Source: Symbiodinium microadriaticum
Taxonomy: Eukaryota > Sar > Dinophyceae > Suessiales > Symbiodiniaceae
NCBI GenBank assembly: GCA_001939145.1
Contig: LSRX01001138.1
Coordinates: 1 to 64,000, forward strand
DNA: 64,000 nt
Reading direction: 5' to 3'
Shown piece after piece: positions 55,878-64,000 of this stretch (position 1 is the stretch's first letter; every line of letters starts with the position of its first letter). Below the pieces are notes generated by a model. It was not told the origin of the DNA, did no database searches, and saw nothing but the letters and a program-made list of their open reading frames with translations. A program made the position numbers and the translations under genes.

Positions 55878-58800
55878 CTAATCAATCTCCACTCCAACAC
55901 TTGAGTAAAGACCAGCATCGGTGTACACAATCAACTGAGCGTCTCTTCCCAAGTTTCGGAACTTCAGCTGCAAACGATTGGCCTTGACATCACGAACAGC
56001 TTTGTTAGCACGAAGCAGATCGAACACCCTAAGGTCACTAATCCGTTTCTGCAGTTGGTTGGTTTCGAAGCTGACGTCAGGCCTCGATTGGGTAGCGAGC
56101 CATTGGAGACTGCCAACGATTGATCGATAGTTGGCCTTTTCCTCTTCACTAACGAAAGCATCGGGACAACTTCGCCTGGCACTGGCAATTTCCATCTCAT
56201 CGAGCCGACCATCGATGAATCCATCTTGCGACAAACTGATGCACTGTTCTCCGCCTTCCTCCACGAGACGAATCTCTTTGCCGCAGTAAGTAACACTCTC
56301 TTTCTCAGCAACTCGCTCCCAAGTCCCAAAAGGAAACCTTTTCCTCAAAGCCTCAATGACACCTTGCGCCTGAACTGACCCATCATGGCACACCATGAGA
56401 TCATCCACATGAACAACCATACATCCTATCATGCGGTTCTGGTCATCTCGCAGCATGAAGACGGCGGGATCAATACATGATTTCACGAACCCAAGCTCAC
56501 TCGTGAGAACACGAGCCAATTCTTCATACCAAGCCCGTGGAGCATCAGGACGTCCATACACTGGTTTGAGAAGTTTCAAGAGCTGGTTCTCCTTGACTCC
56601 TTTCAGTCCCTGTTTCGGGGGTTTCATGTACATGGGTTCCTTGCCTTCCAAGGAGGAGCCCTGGAGAAACGCATTGCTAATATCTCCTATGTACCAATGC
56701 TTCGTCCATTGATAGCTCACGGCCATATGAAGAAACAGCATAGTCGACACCCTCTCTACTGTCGGAGAGTCAACTTGAATGGCACCCGTCCTCGAATCAG
56801 GGCATAAGTGCCCTTGAAGGCACAACCTGGCCTTGGCCCTTGTAGGAAGCGCGCGCCCGTTCTCATCTAATAACCCAGCATTCTTATTCCGATACACGAA
56901 CCTGCTTGGGAGAACACGTTTAGGATTCTCTCTCATCACTCTCTGACTTTCCTCTTCGCTCAAGATCTCACAGCTGTCATACTGTTGCCAGCTACTCCAC
57001 TCTTTCTCCTCAGCTTCTCTGTAGAGCTGTCTCTCGCCAGGCTCGATCTTGTCGTAGGGAATCTCTTTCTCCATCATCTTCTTAAGCTTGTTTTTCCCCA
57101 CAACCCCTCCATGTTGAACCGCGCACACCTGGTTCACTTGCTGATCGCCTTTTCTTCGCTTCAACTGAGGAGGCATATCATCCAAACACATCTCCTTCCT
57201 GGTCCTTCCTTGAAAACACGTCACGAGGATCTCCATTGGGGCATTAGGAAGGTAATCATGTGGGTCATCAAGTTCCATCCACTTCACTTCCTTTTCCAAG
57301 CAAATCCACTCCCCATCAAGCCTAGCCCACGTGGTCCGATATGGCATGCGTTGCGGATCGTACTTACTCTCCGGGGTACGATAGGCCCAGGCTTGATATG
57401 TGACCAAGACATGATTCCCGAACTCATCCACCTGCCACCCGGGGCGAGTGATCAGCTTAGCGAGATGATTAGGGATCTGGGTCAGTCCCTCCTCGAAATC
57501 ACCAATATCTCGCGCGACCTCTTGGGCAAAAGGCTGCCGCTCCACCTCCATGGGTTCCTCGGTGGGATCCTGTTGTCCAGTCAAATCCTCAAACGTGGCA
57601 TCCTTGGGGACCTTCCTGAAGAGGGCAATGGACTTCTGGATTTGGGGGTCGCCATACTTTCTCTCATCACCCCACGCCTCTACCAAATGTTCCCCGGCCA
57701 CCAGAAAACACCGCCCGCCAATGGCCACCCAGGCATTGTGTCCTTGCAGGCCCACCACATAAGCAGGTCCTATCCATCGGCTAGGTTCTCTCTTTCTCTC
57801 AGCTCTCCAGAAGAACACAAGTTGACCAACCTTAGGACTGCTAATCTTTCTCACCCTGTTATGAGCAGTACGAGCAAGCATCTGCCTAGCTTGGGCCTTG
57901 ATATACTCCAACTTGGCATGGTACCTGTACCTCATGCGCCTTGCCAGCTCACTCTCCGGATCACCAACTCGTGGGTGAAAGGAACTCGGCTCACCCTGAC
58001 TGTGCAACTCACCGTACACCCTAGGTTCCTTCCCAAACACCAACGCCATAGGAGACCACCCATGCTCTCGAACCAGACTATTCTTAGCCCAACAAGTTTC
58101 TCTACCGATGAGCTTCAATTCTTCTCTCCCTTTTGCGCTAGTCTGTCTGATGACGGTACGCAACATGTCCTTGATGGTGAGATTGTGCCTTTCAACCTTA
58201 CCGGCCTGCCAATGAGCTGTGCCAGCTATGGACACAAGTGACGTGCCAGCTTCACTCACACCACTCCAAAACTCACGACCTCTGAAGCCACCCTCAAAAT
58301 CAACAGTGACTCGAAGAGGTGGTCCGGCCCATCGGGCCCATGCACGGTCGAAAGCTTTGTTCAGCTCAGATGGACTGTGATCTCTCAGTAGTTCGATAAT
58401 GTGATAACTCGTAGCACGATCGATAATGGAGAGATACCAGTGAGCATCAGGCGTGGAGTCATGAATACAGAAACAGTCCAAATGAACCTCATCTCCAAAA
58501 GTAATCGCACAAGGAGGTATGCTAGTAGTTCGATGGGCTTTCGGCTTGCTTGAATGAGCGCATGCAACACAACGCATCCAACTGACCGCTTCCACAACTT
58601 CCTGTTTGGCACCGCCTAACTTAAGGAACCTTTGCAAGTCTTGGCATGACGGATGTCCTAAATTACAATGCGCCTTCTTTAAGCCTTCCCGAACTTCAGC
58701 AGAGAGCCTCCTTCCCGGTGGGATGTCGAAGCTTATCCCGTCGTGCGCGAGTCCAGTTCGCAAACCAGCTCCGTCTTCGTCCATTGGGGAGTCCTCTATG

Positions 58801-61800
58801 AGCTCCTCGTCTCCATCTGTGTCCTCCAGGGGCTCACTCATGGGCTGATCTGTTGTTGGGTCCTCCCTAGCCGAAGACCCAACTGCAAACACTGAACTCC
58901 AACGAGACAAAGCTTTACTAATGTTTTTCTCATTCCATCTGAGATCTTTGACCAGTTCGCTCTTCCCGTTGCTTCGTATTCGAGCAGCTATATGTCGGAG
59001 CAAGCGTCTTATCCTACTGGGGTCTTTCCGTCTAAGGGCCTTCACATAACCACGACACACGGCAGCCGCAATACTACGACTATTCCCAGTCTTCACCCCA
59101 GCTTCGGAGAGGCAGCCTGATGGCGAACACCTTAGTGCCAGCTCCTGACATATCTCTGCAGAGCTACTCATCCAGAGTGCCGCATTCGCTCGAAACGTCC
59201 GATCCTTGTGTCTTTCAACATCTTTCTCACACGTTCGGCTGACGACAGAGTACACTTCGGGGTGATTGAGGATGTTTTGAATCGGACCCTTTCGGAACGA
59301 AGCACTCGCAACAGGATTCTCAGCAAGGACATCATCCCCTCTTCTGATCTGTCTCTCAAACACATGCTCCATGAACTCAAGAAACCACATGTACTGCTGC
59401 TGCGTTTTGCGACGTCTACGAATTTGTTGGGAGGTCTCTTGAGGACACCTATTGAAAGACGACCAGAACTTTTGGGGACAACTCAAAATGACCAAACGCG
59501 GTTGACAACGATCGATCCACTCAAGAAGATCGCGCCTGCCATCGGCATCATACACATCATCGCCTAACCTAAGATCCACAGGGTCAGCAGCACTCCATCC
59601 CCATCTACTGAAACACCTAGTCATTCTAGCTTCTTCATCAAACACTTCCAAAACATCAGGTCGAATGACTGATGATCGGGGAACAGACTGCATAGCCATT
59701 CCGATGGCCGCAGTGGATGCAATCATCACACTGGCAGCAAGGGCTTTAGCGTTTCCCAGGAGTCTCTTGAGTGTCCCCTGCTTCAACTTCTTCCTACGAA
59801 GATTGCCATCACTAATCCTCTGTCTAACTTCCGAGGGACTCCTGGGCACTCGCTCAGCATTACAAGTCTCGTTACAAATCTCATCGTCGTGACTTTCTGT
59901 GGACTTGCTCAGGCTCGATTCACCTGCCGTGGCGCCCGTCTCGGAGGGCTCACTCAGTCGTCCGCGCTTCCCTTGGCCTTCCGGAGCTCCATCACCATCT
60001 CGAGCTCCTCGCGCGTGATGTTCGTGTTGTAAATCTTCTTGGGGTCCTCGTCCTCTTGACTGTCCTCCACGGGCTGCGGCCCCGTTCGGATCCATGAACC
60101 ATCGAGCGACTCCCCTTTTGACTCGGGCAACGAAGGTGCTGGCCGGCTCATCTTGGGCATCGTCGTGGTCCAAGCATGCATTCCCTCCCTCTCCTTGGTG
60201 TTCTTCTCGTTCTTTTGGAGCTCGTCTATCACGGACTTGGTCGGCTTGCCGTTGTACGTGAGAGGAAGGGTTTCTCTGCATGCTGGGAAGCGAACGCACC
60301 CCAGGAAGTCGGTCTTGGTGACCCGATTCGTTCGGACGCACATTGGTATGCGACACTGACTGCACAGTGGCGTCTCGCTGAACATATCCTCGGGTTCGGC
60401 AGTCTCCTTCACTTCTTCCAGCCACAGCTCGATCTCGGTCACCAAGGTTGGCCGGTTCCATCGAATCCAATGCCGATCGTTCGGGCGATCCAGGTCTGGA
60501 CGAACGTGCTCCTCGTAGATCTGCTTCAACGAAGCCACGTCTTGCTTCTTCCACCCCGTTGGCAATGGAGACTGAGCCTTCTTGGGCCTGACGAGCGACC
60601 AGATCTGCTTCAGCCGCTCCATGTCGTGCTTCTTGAGCTCGCTGGCATCCAAACCCGTCCTTGCCCGGATGGCATCCACATACTCGTCCTTCCTCTTCGG
60701 AGCAGTGAACTTGGCGGCCATCTTGATGTTGAACGTGCGAGCGATCTTCACGAAGGCGATTGCTACTCTCTGGCTGAGCCGTAGGGCTACCTTTAAGATC
60801 ATGCGGAGTTGATTTGATTGGGCTACTTTCCTCACCCTGTTCATGCTGTGGCTCCTGGTTATAGGGTGAGCTGTTACACACATGCGCAACATTCCCAGAG
60901 GTCCTGGTGTCGGGGACCTGCTTCACCGGAAAACCCAGTGAACGCAGCTTGACCTTGTCGGCATCATCGAGCTGCGGTGCGGCACGTGAGGTATAGCAGG
61001 ACAAACACCATCGTGTGCCTGTCCACCGCTGCGTAGCATGCTGCACCTTCGGGCTGAGCAAGTATGGACGCTGCCACGTGTCCACATTGTAGCCCGGAAT
61101 TCTCTTGCCGTTCTTGTCCTTCTTGAAAACAACTTCTTCACCGTTGTCTGAGTCTGACTGCTTTTCGACCCAAAGTTGGCCTTGCTGGAATGTGCCAAAC
61201 GACACTGTTGCCGTTTCAGACTCAGCGGCATTGTGGTTGTCCTTGTGAAGAGTCATGCGGATGTTCTTCATGACAACCAGGGACGTCCATCTCGCCTGCT
61301 GACCGGAGGCCTTCAACGCATTCCGCATGAATGTGTTGAGAAAACGGATCACCTGAGGGAACCGCTGCGCTGACTTGGCGATCCCATGAAAAGCACCATG
61401 CGCATACGCACCGGCCATCAGTCCTTGACACTGGCGAGGCTTGCCATTGATGGCACGCTGTCCTCTACCGCTAAATTCAGGCAGATTGTCGACCACCTGC
61501 TGTAGAGCATCGTACGAAAAATTCTCATCTTTGAGAAACTTTCTCGCAAGCACCTCACAGGTATCATCGGAACCTTTCTGAGTGACATGGACTCCTCGGG
61601 CATGCTGCACAACCTCCACCTCGGCTTCGCCTTCGAGCATGTTGAGGGGTGGAAAACCTGTCGCACTGACTTGCTGCTCGGCGATGTCGTTGATAACAAA
61701 CCCGCACAACCCTGCGTCTGTCTCAATCAACGGAACATCTGTTTGAAGAGCAGTAAACTTCACTTTAGCAGCACCAAGGTCCAGGCAAGTTCCGATAGCC

Positions 61801-63602
61801 TTCATTGCTCCCTTACTGAGCAACAGAGGGACATCCTGGTCCACCACACTGACTCTGATCCAAGGGATCCCACATGCACCCTTCAGAATCATCGGAAACA
61901 CCAAGCTGTACTCCGATGAAATCCTCGGGCCGGCACCGAAGCGGAAAGGCCTGGCCTCGTCCACTATGTATGCATCTAGCCCAGCCTGGTGAAGGTGCTT
62001 CATATGAGTCTGAGCCCACTTCTGTCCCATAACAGACCTTGCACAACAGGTATCCGAAAGCGCAAGCAAACCCTCATTGGCGCATGCATCTGGACATGAC
62101 ACGGCGCTGGCACACCAGTATTCTCCTTCTTCTGGCACGATCTGGGTCATGAAGATGTCTGTAGGGAGAGGCCCATAGTCATCTGAGTCCGTAGCGTCGC
62201 CCTCCATGACAGCTAACACACTGTCCCCACCGGGCTTCGGGACTTTCTTGCCAAAAGGGCATTCTGGGTCTGAGTGCCAGTGTCCGTATACTGTACGGCC
62301 ATGCGCTTTGCATGCGCTGCAAGGCATCTTCTTCTTCAGCTCGGCAATCCTTTTTGCTCTAGCCTCGGGAGTTTCATTTCTCCCCTTTCCTCCACCACCA
62401 CTGGAAAAACCTCGGGCACGTTCCACTTGTGCTCTTTTCTTAGCAGCTTGCGTCAGCAAACACTGAAGCTCCTCCTCCAAGGCCTCTGCTTGCATCTCTT
62501 CGCCGCCATCGTCAGGCACCTCGTGGAGCTCCTCGGTCTCTTCATCCTGTACGGTTGCATGTACCTTCGCAGGACCTTTTCTCCAGTGACGTCCAGAGTG
62601 GTTGGAGTGGGACGTGCTTTCGGGGTCCTTCTCGACTTGCGGCACTATAGCCATCACTGCGGCACGCAACTTGGCATAGTCATACTGGCCCCCTGCTGCG
62701 GCAACAACCTGTTTTCTTAATTCTGAAGAGAGCCCTGCCTTCTCCAAGAACCAATAGGCCTTTGTCACCCCAGACAGTCCAGCATTGATCTCCTCCAAAC
62801 GCTGGCCATGTCGCCTAAACTCCATGTCATAGGCGACAAACTCCTGGGTTTTCTGGCGTCGAAACCCTTTGTAGAAATCTGCGAGCGTCTGGAAGGTGCG
62901 AAGGAACTCTAGCGGCTCGAGCTCCTTCCACAAGTGGTCCAGGAGTCGTGACACTCCATCTGGATGCTTGAGCGACTCCAATGGAATCGACTCAGTCGCC
63001 AGCCAAGCGCTCCCCGTGAGCTTTTCCATGAGCTTCTGAGCCCGGTAGCTGGCATCTATACTTGTGGAAATCTCAAACAGCTTGACCCGCCTCTGGTATT
63101 CTCTCATCGGCGTGGTGCCATCGAACTCGGGGATGAAATCTTTTCCAGTTGCTTTAGCCGAAGGTGTCTTTCCCGACGACCCCTCGTCGAGAGAGCCTGT
63201 ACCCTCGCCCAGCCACTGGTCATCTTCCATCGTAGAGACAGACTGTCTCCTTGCTGTCGTAGCCTCTTCAGCTGCTTCAGCTGGCACCTCGCCATCCTTG
63301 CTTGAAGATTGCTGCTGCCCAGTCTTCTGCCTAGCAGCCGAATCTTCTCCCCATTGCTTATCTTGCCACTGATAATCTGACCAGCCAGGTCGCTGCTGCC
63401 ATCCTCCATAGCCATAGGAGGAAAAACTGTGTCCTGGATAGGGCCCCCATGATTGGCCTCGCTGCCACCAGCCATTCCCGGCCCCATCCCAGCTGTTCCA
63501 CCAGCCAGAATTCGCTGCTGCACCGCTGCTCTGCCAAGGATCTCCATCTGTCGGATCCTGTCCAGCTTGTGTCCCCGCTGTGGCGTCTGGCTCAGACGCC
63601 AT
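55878..63602 (-). CDS. Copia-type Gag-Pol polyprotein with extra dioxygenase-like and methyltransferase-like domains
   Basis: Read from the ATG at 63602 (MASEPDATAG); 2574 residues. N-terminal Gag with Gly/Trp/Gln-rich start. Zinc knuckle-like C428-x2-C431...H...C448. Protease motif LSDTCCARSVMG with D517, where DTG/DSG is usual. Residues about 740-870 carry H786-x-D788, FQQGQLWVE, H855 and R864, the pattern of Fe(II)/2-oxoglutarate dioxygenases. Residues about 1290-1540 resemble a C5-methyltransferase Rossmann domain: VLEVFD, LVILSCPQKFWSS and ENPVASASF (E1428). Integrase has an HHCC region and D1709 (HLDCF), TVDFEGGF, KVERHN. RT has HVDD (D2400-D2401). RNase H begins at D2562. A TAG at 55878-55880 stops the frame inside RNase H; the next codons continue the domain in frame. 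Residues about 961-1217 overlap another gene. Confidence 0.93.
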   Translation of the reverse strand: MASEPDATAGTQAGQDPTDGDPWQSSGAAANSGWWNSWDGAGNGWWQRGQSWGPYPGHSFSSYGYGGWQQRPGWSDYQWQDKQWGEDSAARQKTGQQQSSSKDGEVPAEAAEEATTARRQSVSTMEDDQWLGEGTGSLDEGSSGKTPSAKATGKDFIPEFDGTTPMREYQRRVKLFEISTSIDASYRAQKLMEKLTGSAWLATESIPLESLKHPDGVSRLLDHLWKELEPLEFLRTFQTLADFYKGFRRQKTQEFVAYDMEFRRHGQRLEEINAGLSGVTKAYWFLEKAGLSSELRKQVVAAAGGQYDYAKLRAAVMAIVPQVEKDPESTSHSNHSGRHWRKGPAKVHATVQDEETEELHEVPDDGGEEMQAEALEEELQCLLTQAAKKRAQVERARGFSSGGGGKGRNETPEARAKRIAELKKKMPCSACKAHGRTVYGHWHSDPECPFGKKVPKPGGDSVLAVMEGDATDSDDYGPLPTDIFMTQIVPEEGEYWCASAVSCPDACANEGLLALSDTCCARSVMGQKWAQTHMKHLHQAGLDAYIVDEARPFRFGAGPRISSEYSLVFPMILKGACGIPWIRVSVVDQDVPLLLSKGAMKAIGTCLDLGAAKVKFTALQTDVPLIETDAGLCGFVINDIAEQQVSATGFPPLNMLEGEAEVEVVQHARGVHVTQKGSDDTCEVLARKFLKDENFSYDALQQVVDNLPEFSGRGQRAINGKPRQCQGLMAGAYAHGAFHGIAKSAQRFPQVIRFLNTFMRNALKASGQQARWTSLVVMKNIRMTLHKDNHNAAESETATVSFGTFQQGQLWVEKQSDSDNGEEVVFKKDKNGKRIPGYNVDTWQRPYLLSPKVQHATQRWTGTRWCLSCYTSRAAPQLDDADKVKLRSLGFPVKQVPDTRTSGNVAHVCNSSPYNQEPQHEQGEESSPIKSTPHDLKGSPTAQPESSNRLREDRSHVQHQDGRQVHCSEEEGRVCGCHPGKDGFGCQRAQEARHGAAEADLVARQAQEGSVSIANGVEEARRGFVEADLRGARSSRPGSPERSALDSMEPANLGDRDRAVAGRSEGDCRTRGYVQRDATVQSVSHTNVRPNESGHQDRLPGVRSLPSMQRNPSSHVQRQADQVRDRRAPKEREEHQGEGGNACLDHDDAQDEPASTFVARVKRGVARWFMDPNGAAARGGQSRGRGPQEDLQHEHHARGARDGDGAPEGQGKRGRLSEPSETGATAGESSLSKSTESHDDEICNETCNAERVPRSPSEVRQRISDGNLRRKKLKQGTLKRLLGNAKALAASVMIASTAAIGMAMQSVPRSSVIRPDVLEVFDEEARMTRCFSRWGWSAADPVDLRLGDDVYDADGRRDLLEWIDRCQPRLVILSCPQKFWSSFNRCPQETSQQIRRRRKTQQQYMWFLEFMEHVFERQIRRGDDVLAENPVASASFRKGPIQNILNHPEVYSVVSRTCEKDVERHKDRTFRANAALWMSSSAEICQELALRCSPSGCLSEAGVKTGNSRSIAAAVCRGYVKALRRKDPSRIRRLLRHIAARIRSNGKSELVKDLRWNEKNISKALSRWSSVFAVGSSAREDPTTDQPMSEPLEDTDGDEELIEDSPMDEDGAGLRTGLAHDGISFDIPPGRRLSAEVREGLKKAHCNLGHPSCQDLQRFLKLGGAKQEVVEAVSWMRCVACAHSSKPKAHRTTSIPPCAITFGDEVHLDCFCIHDSTPDAHWYLSIIDRATSYHIIELLRDHSPSELNKAFDRAWARWAGPPLRVTVDFEGGFRGREFWSGVSEAGTSLVSIAGTAHWQAGKVERHNLTIKDMLRTVIRQTSAKGREELKLIGRETCWAKNSLVREHGWSPMALVFGKEPRVYGELHSQGEPSSFHPRVGDPESELARRMRYRYHAKLEYIKAQARQMLARTAHNRVRKISSPKVGQLVFFWRAERKREPSRWIGPAYVVGLQGHNAWVAIGGRCFLVAGEHLVEAWGDERKYGDPQIQKSIALFRKVPKDATFEDLTGQQDPTEEPMEVERQPFAQEVARDIGDFEEGLTQIPNHLAKLITRPGWQVDEFGNHVLVTYQAWAYRTPESKYDPQRMPYRTTWARLDGEWICLEKEVKWMELDDPHDYLPNAPMEILVTCFQGRTRKEMCLDDMPPQLKRRKGDQQVNQVCAVQHGGVVGKNKLKKMMEKEIPYDKIEPGERQLYREAEEKEWSSWQQYDSCEILSEEESQRVMRENPKRVLPSRFVYRNKNAGLLDENGRALPTRAKARLCLQGHLCPDSRTGAIQVDSPTVERVSTMLFLHMAVSYQWTKHWYIGDISNAFLQGSSLEGKEPMYMKPPKQGLKGVKENQLLKLLKPVYGRPDAPRAWYEELARVLTSELGFVKSCIDPAVFMLRDDQNRMIGCMVVHVDDLMVCHDGSVQAQGVIEALRKRFPFGTWERVAEKESVTYCGKEIRLVEEGGEQCISLSQDGFIDGRLDEMEIASARRSCPDAFVSEEEKANYRSIVGSLQWLATQSRPDVSFETNQLQKRISDLRVFDLLRANKAVRDVKANRLQLKFRNLGRDAQLIVYTDAGLYSSVGVEID
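59954..60721 (-). CDS. Overlapping-frame protein with topoisomerase-type C4 zinc ribbon, nested in the copia polyprotein gene
   Basis: A 255-residue frame, +1 to the polyprotein frame, from an ATG at 60721 in strong initiation context (AAGATGG). It reads like real protein whereas the main frame here looks like a shadow (Arg/Gly/Gln-rich, no motifs). Residues 10-45 and 58-105 are charged helices; the stretch RARTGLDASELKKHDMERL recalls small DNA-binding helix-extended-loop motifs. Residues 120-148 form a C4 ribbon: C120-SQ-C123 ... FLG-C142-VRFPA-C148, matching the C-terminal zinc ribbons of bacterial-type topoisomerase I. The C-terminal third is acidic. The frame is open further upstream to 60892. 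It may be made by internal initiation or frameshifting. Role unknown; nucleic-acid binding is inferred. Confidence 0.7.
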   Translation of the reverse strand: MAAKFTAPKRKDEYVDAIRARTGLDASELKKHDMERLKQIWSLVRPKKAQSPLPTGWKKQDVASLKQIYEEHVRPDLDRPNDRHWIRWNRPTLVTEIELWLEEVKETAEPEDMFSETPLCSQCRIPMCVRTNRVTKTDFLGCVRFPACRETLPLTYNGKPTKSVIDELQKNEKNTKEREGMHAWTTTMPKMSRPAPSLPESKGESLDGSWIRTGPQPVEDSQEDEDPKKIYNTNITREELEMVMELRKAKGSADD

Positions 63603-63605
63603 GGA

Positions 63606-63623
63606 GCCCCTGCTCCGCTGCCA
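63606..63623 (-). other. Putative tRNA primer-binding site
   Basis: One base inside the 5' LTR the element reads TGGCAGCGGAGC, beginning with the TGG complementary to a tRNA CCA end. It partly resembles initiator-Met tRNA primer sites used by copia elements, but with several mismatches, so the tRNA is not identified. The first ATG follows at 63602. Confidence 0.6.
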
Positions 63624-63624
63624 A

Positions 63625-63788
63625 TGTTGACAGCAAACTCGCACTAACGCGCGAAAGCCATGCCACAAACGCACTTTTCGCTACACCAGGAGCCACGCTG
63701 CTGCTGTGCGGACGCACTCCCTCGGCAAACTACCGGCACACAAACAACGGACAAGCATTCAGATCAAACCATCTGCACAACTTTCACA
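63625..63788 (-). repeat. 5' LTR of the copia-type element
   Basis: Same 164 bases as the 3' LTR, with TG...CA ends in element orientation. It should carry the promoter; I see no clear TATA box inside, which is normal for dinoflagellates. Very short for a copia LTR. Confidence 0.95.
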
Positions 63789-64000
63789 CATATGTTATAT
63801 ATATATATATATGTATACTCTATAGAAGACATAACAAATAACGTGTAATATAACACCTAAGACATGATGTGTGATTTGCAGAAGAAGCTGGGGGCTCTTG
63901 CGGCTTCGGCTCTGATGTGGGAACTTGTGAGACCCAAGGCTTCTGGCGTGGTTTGAAGCTTAGGGCCCGAAAGCTGTCGTGTACGGTTTAGGGTTTAGGA
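63789..64000. other. Right flank of the LTR element
   Basis: Starts with the second copy of the CATAT target duplication and (TA)n, then about 170 bases of unique DNA ending in a TTTAGGG string. No dynein exon is recognised, so the upstream half of that gene, if it continues here, lies beyond the window. Confidence 0.6.

Larger units (their letters stand above)
55112..63788 (-). mobile_element. Ty1/copia-type LTR retrotransposon, 8677 bp, nearly intact
   Basis: Minus-strand element with identical 164-bp LTRs at 55112-55275 and 63625-63788. In element orientation each LTR begins TGTGAAAG and ends TGTCAACA. The 5-bp target duplication CATAT is perfect (55107-55111 and 63789-63793). The target was a TA-rich microsatellite. 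A putative primer-binding site follows the 5' LTR by one base. The internal part is essentially one long open frame of copia order (integrase before RT), broken only by one TAG at 55878-55880. Identical LTRs and clean duplication mean a recent insertion. Confidence 0.95.

Noticed and set aside
56985-58241. 418-codon plus-strand frame opposite the copia integrase/RT region
   Set aside because: Antisense shadow of the well-supported polyprotein.

Overview
This window is nuclear DNA from a eukaryote, most probably a dinoflagellate, and plausibly a Symbiodinium-type alga. The evidence is an axonemal dynein heavy-chain gene cut into about 46 short exons, many 5' splice sites reading GC or GA instead of GT, interspersed plant/alga-type telomere-like TTTAGGG strings, many microsatellites, and large retrotransposons. 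The species cannot be fixed from the sequence.

Layout. 1-8.6 kb: mostly non-coding DNA with one serine beta-lactamase-fold protein on the minus strand (1020-2249). 8.65-23.3 kb: an unusually long (about 14.6 kb) non-LTR retrotransposon on the plus strand, bracketed on both sides by (ATGT)n. It has a coiled-coil ORF1, a giant ORF2 made of four diverged copies of one unrecognised module, and an ORF3 with the order RNase H, endonuclease, reverse transcriptase, zinc fingers. ORF2 and ORF3 overlap by the eight bases ATGAGTGA. The copy carries one in-frame stop and two frameshifts. 23.3-40 kb: repeat-rich DNA with a three-exon Ala/Lys-rich gene (27602-29349, minus), several candidate exons, a 91-base gap and a 1-kb perfect 8-bp satellite (37.9-38.9 kb).

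40.1-54.7 kb: the 3' half of an inner-arm-type dynein heavy chain on the minus strand, from the end of AAA4 through the stalk and microtubule-binding tip, AAA5, AAA6 and the C-terminal domain. A complete three-exon dCMP deaminase gene sits on the same strand inside one of its introns. A 317-base gap lies in another intron.

55.1-63.8 kb: a nearly intact Ty1/copia-type LTR retrotransposon on the minus strand, 8677 bp, with identical 164-bp LTRs and a perfect 5-bp target duplication (CATAT). Its polyprotein has Gag, zinc knuckle, protease, integrase, reverse transcriptase and RNase H. Between protease and integrase it also carries a probable Fe(II)/2-oxoglutarate dioxygenase domain and a C5-methyltransferase-like domain whose catalytic Cys appears replaced. 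A second 255-residue protein with a topoisomerase-type zinc ribbon is encoded in an overlapping frame. This element is the best candidate for an undescribed system: a young retrotransposon carrying DNA-modification-like domains and an overprinted gene.

All exon coordinates are my own reading of splice junctions, checked by reading-frame phase and by continuity with known family motifs. No alignment or database search was run.
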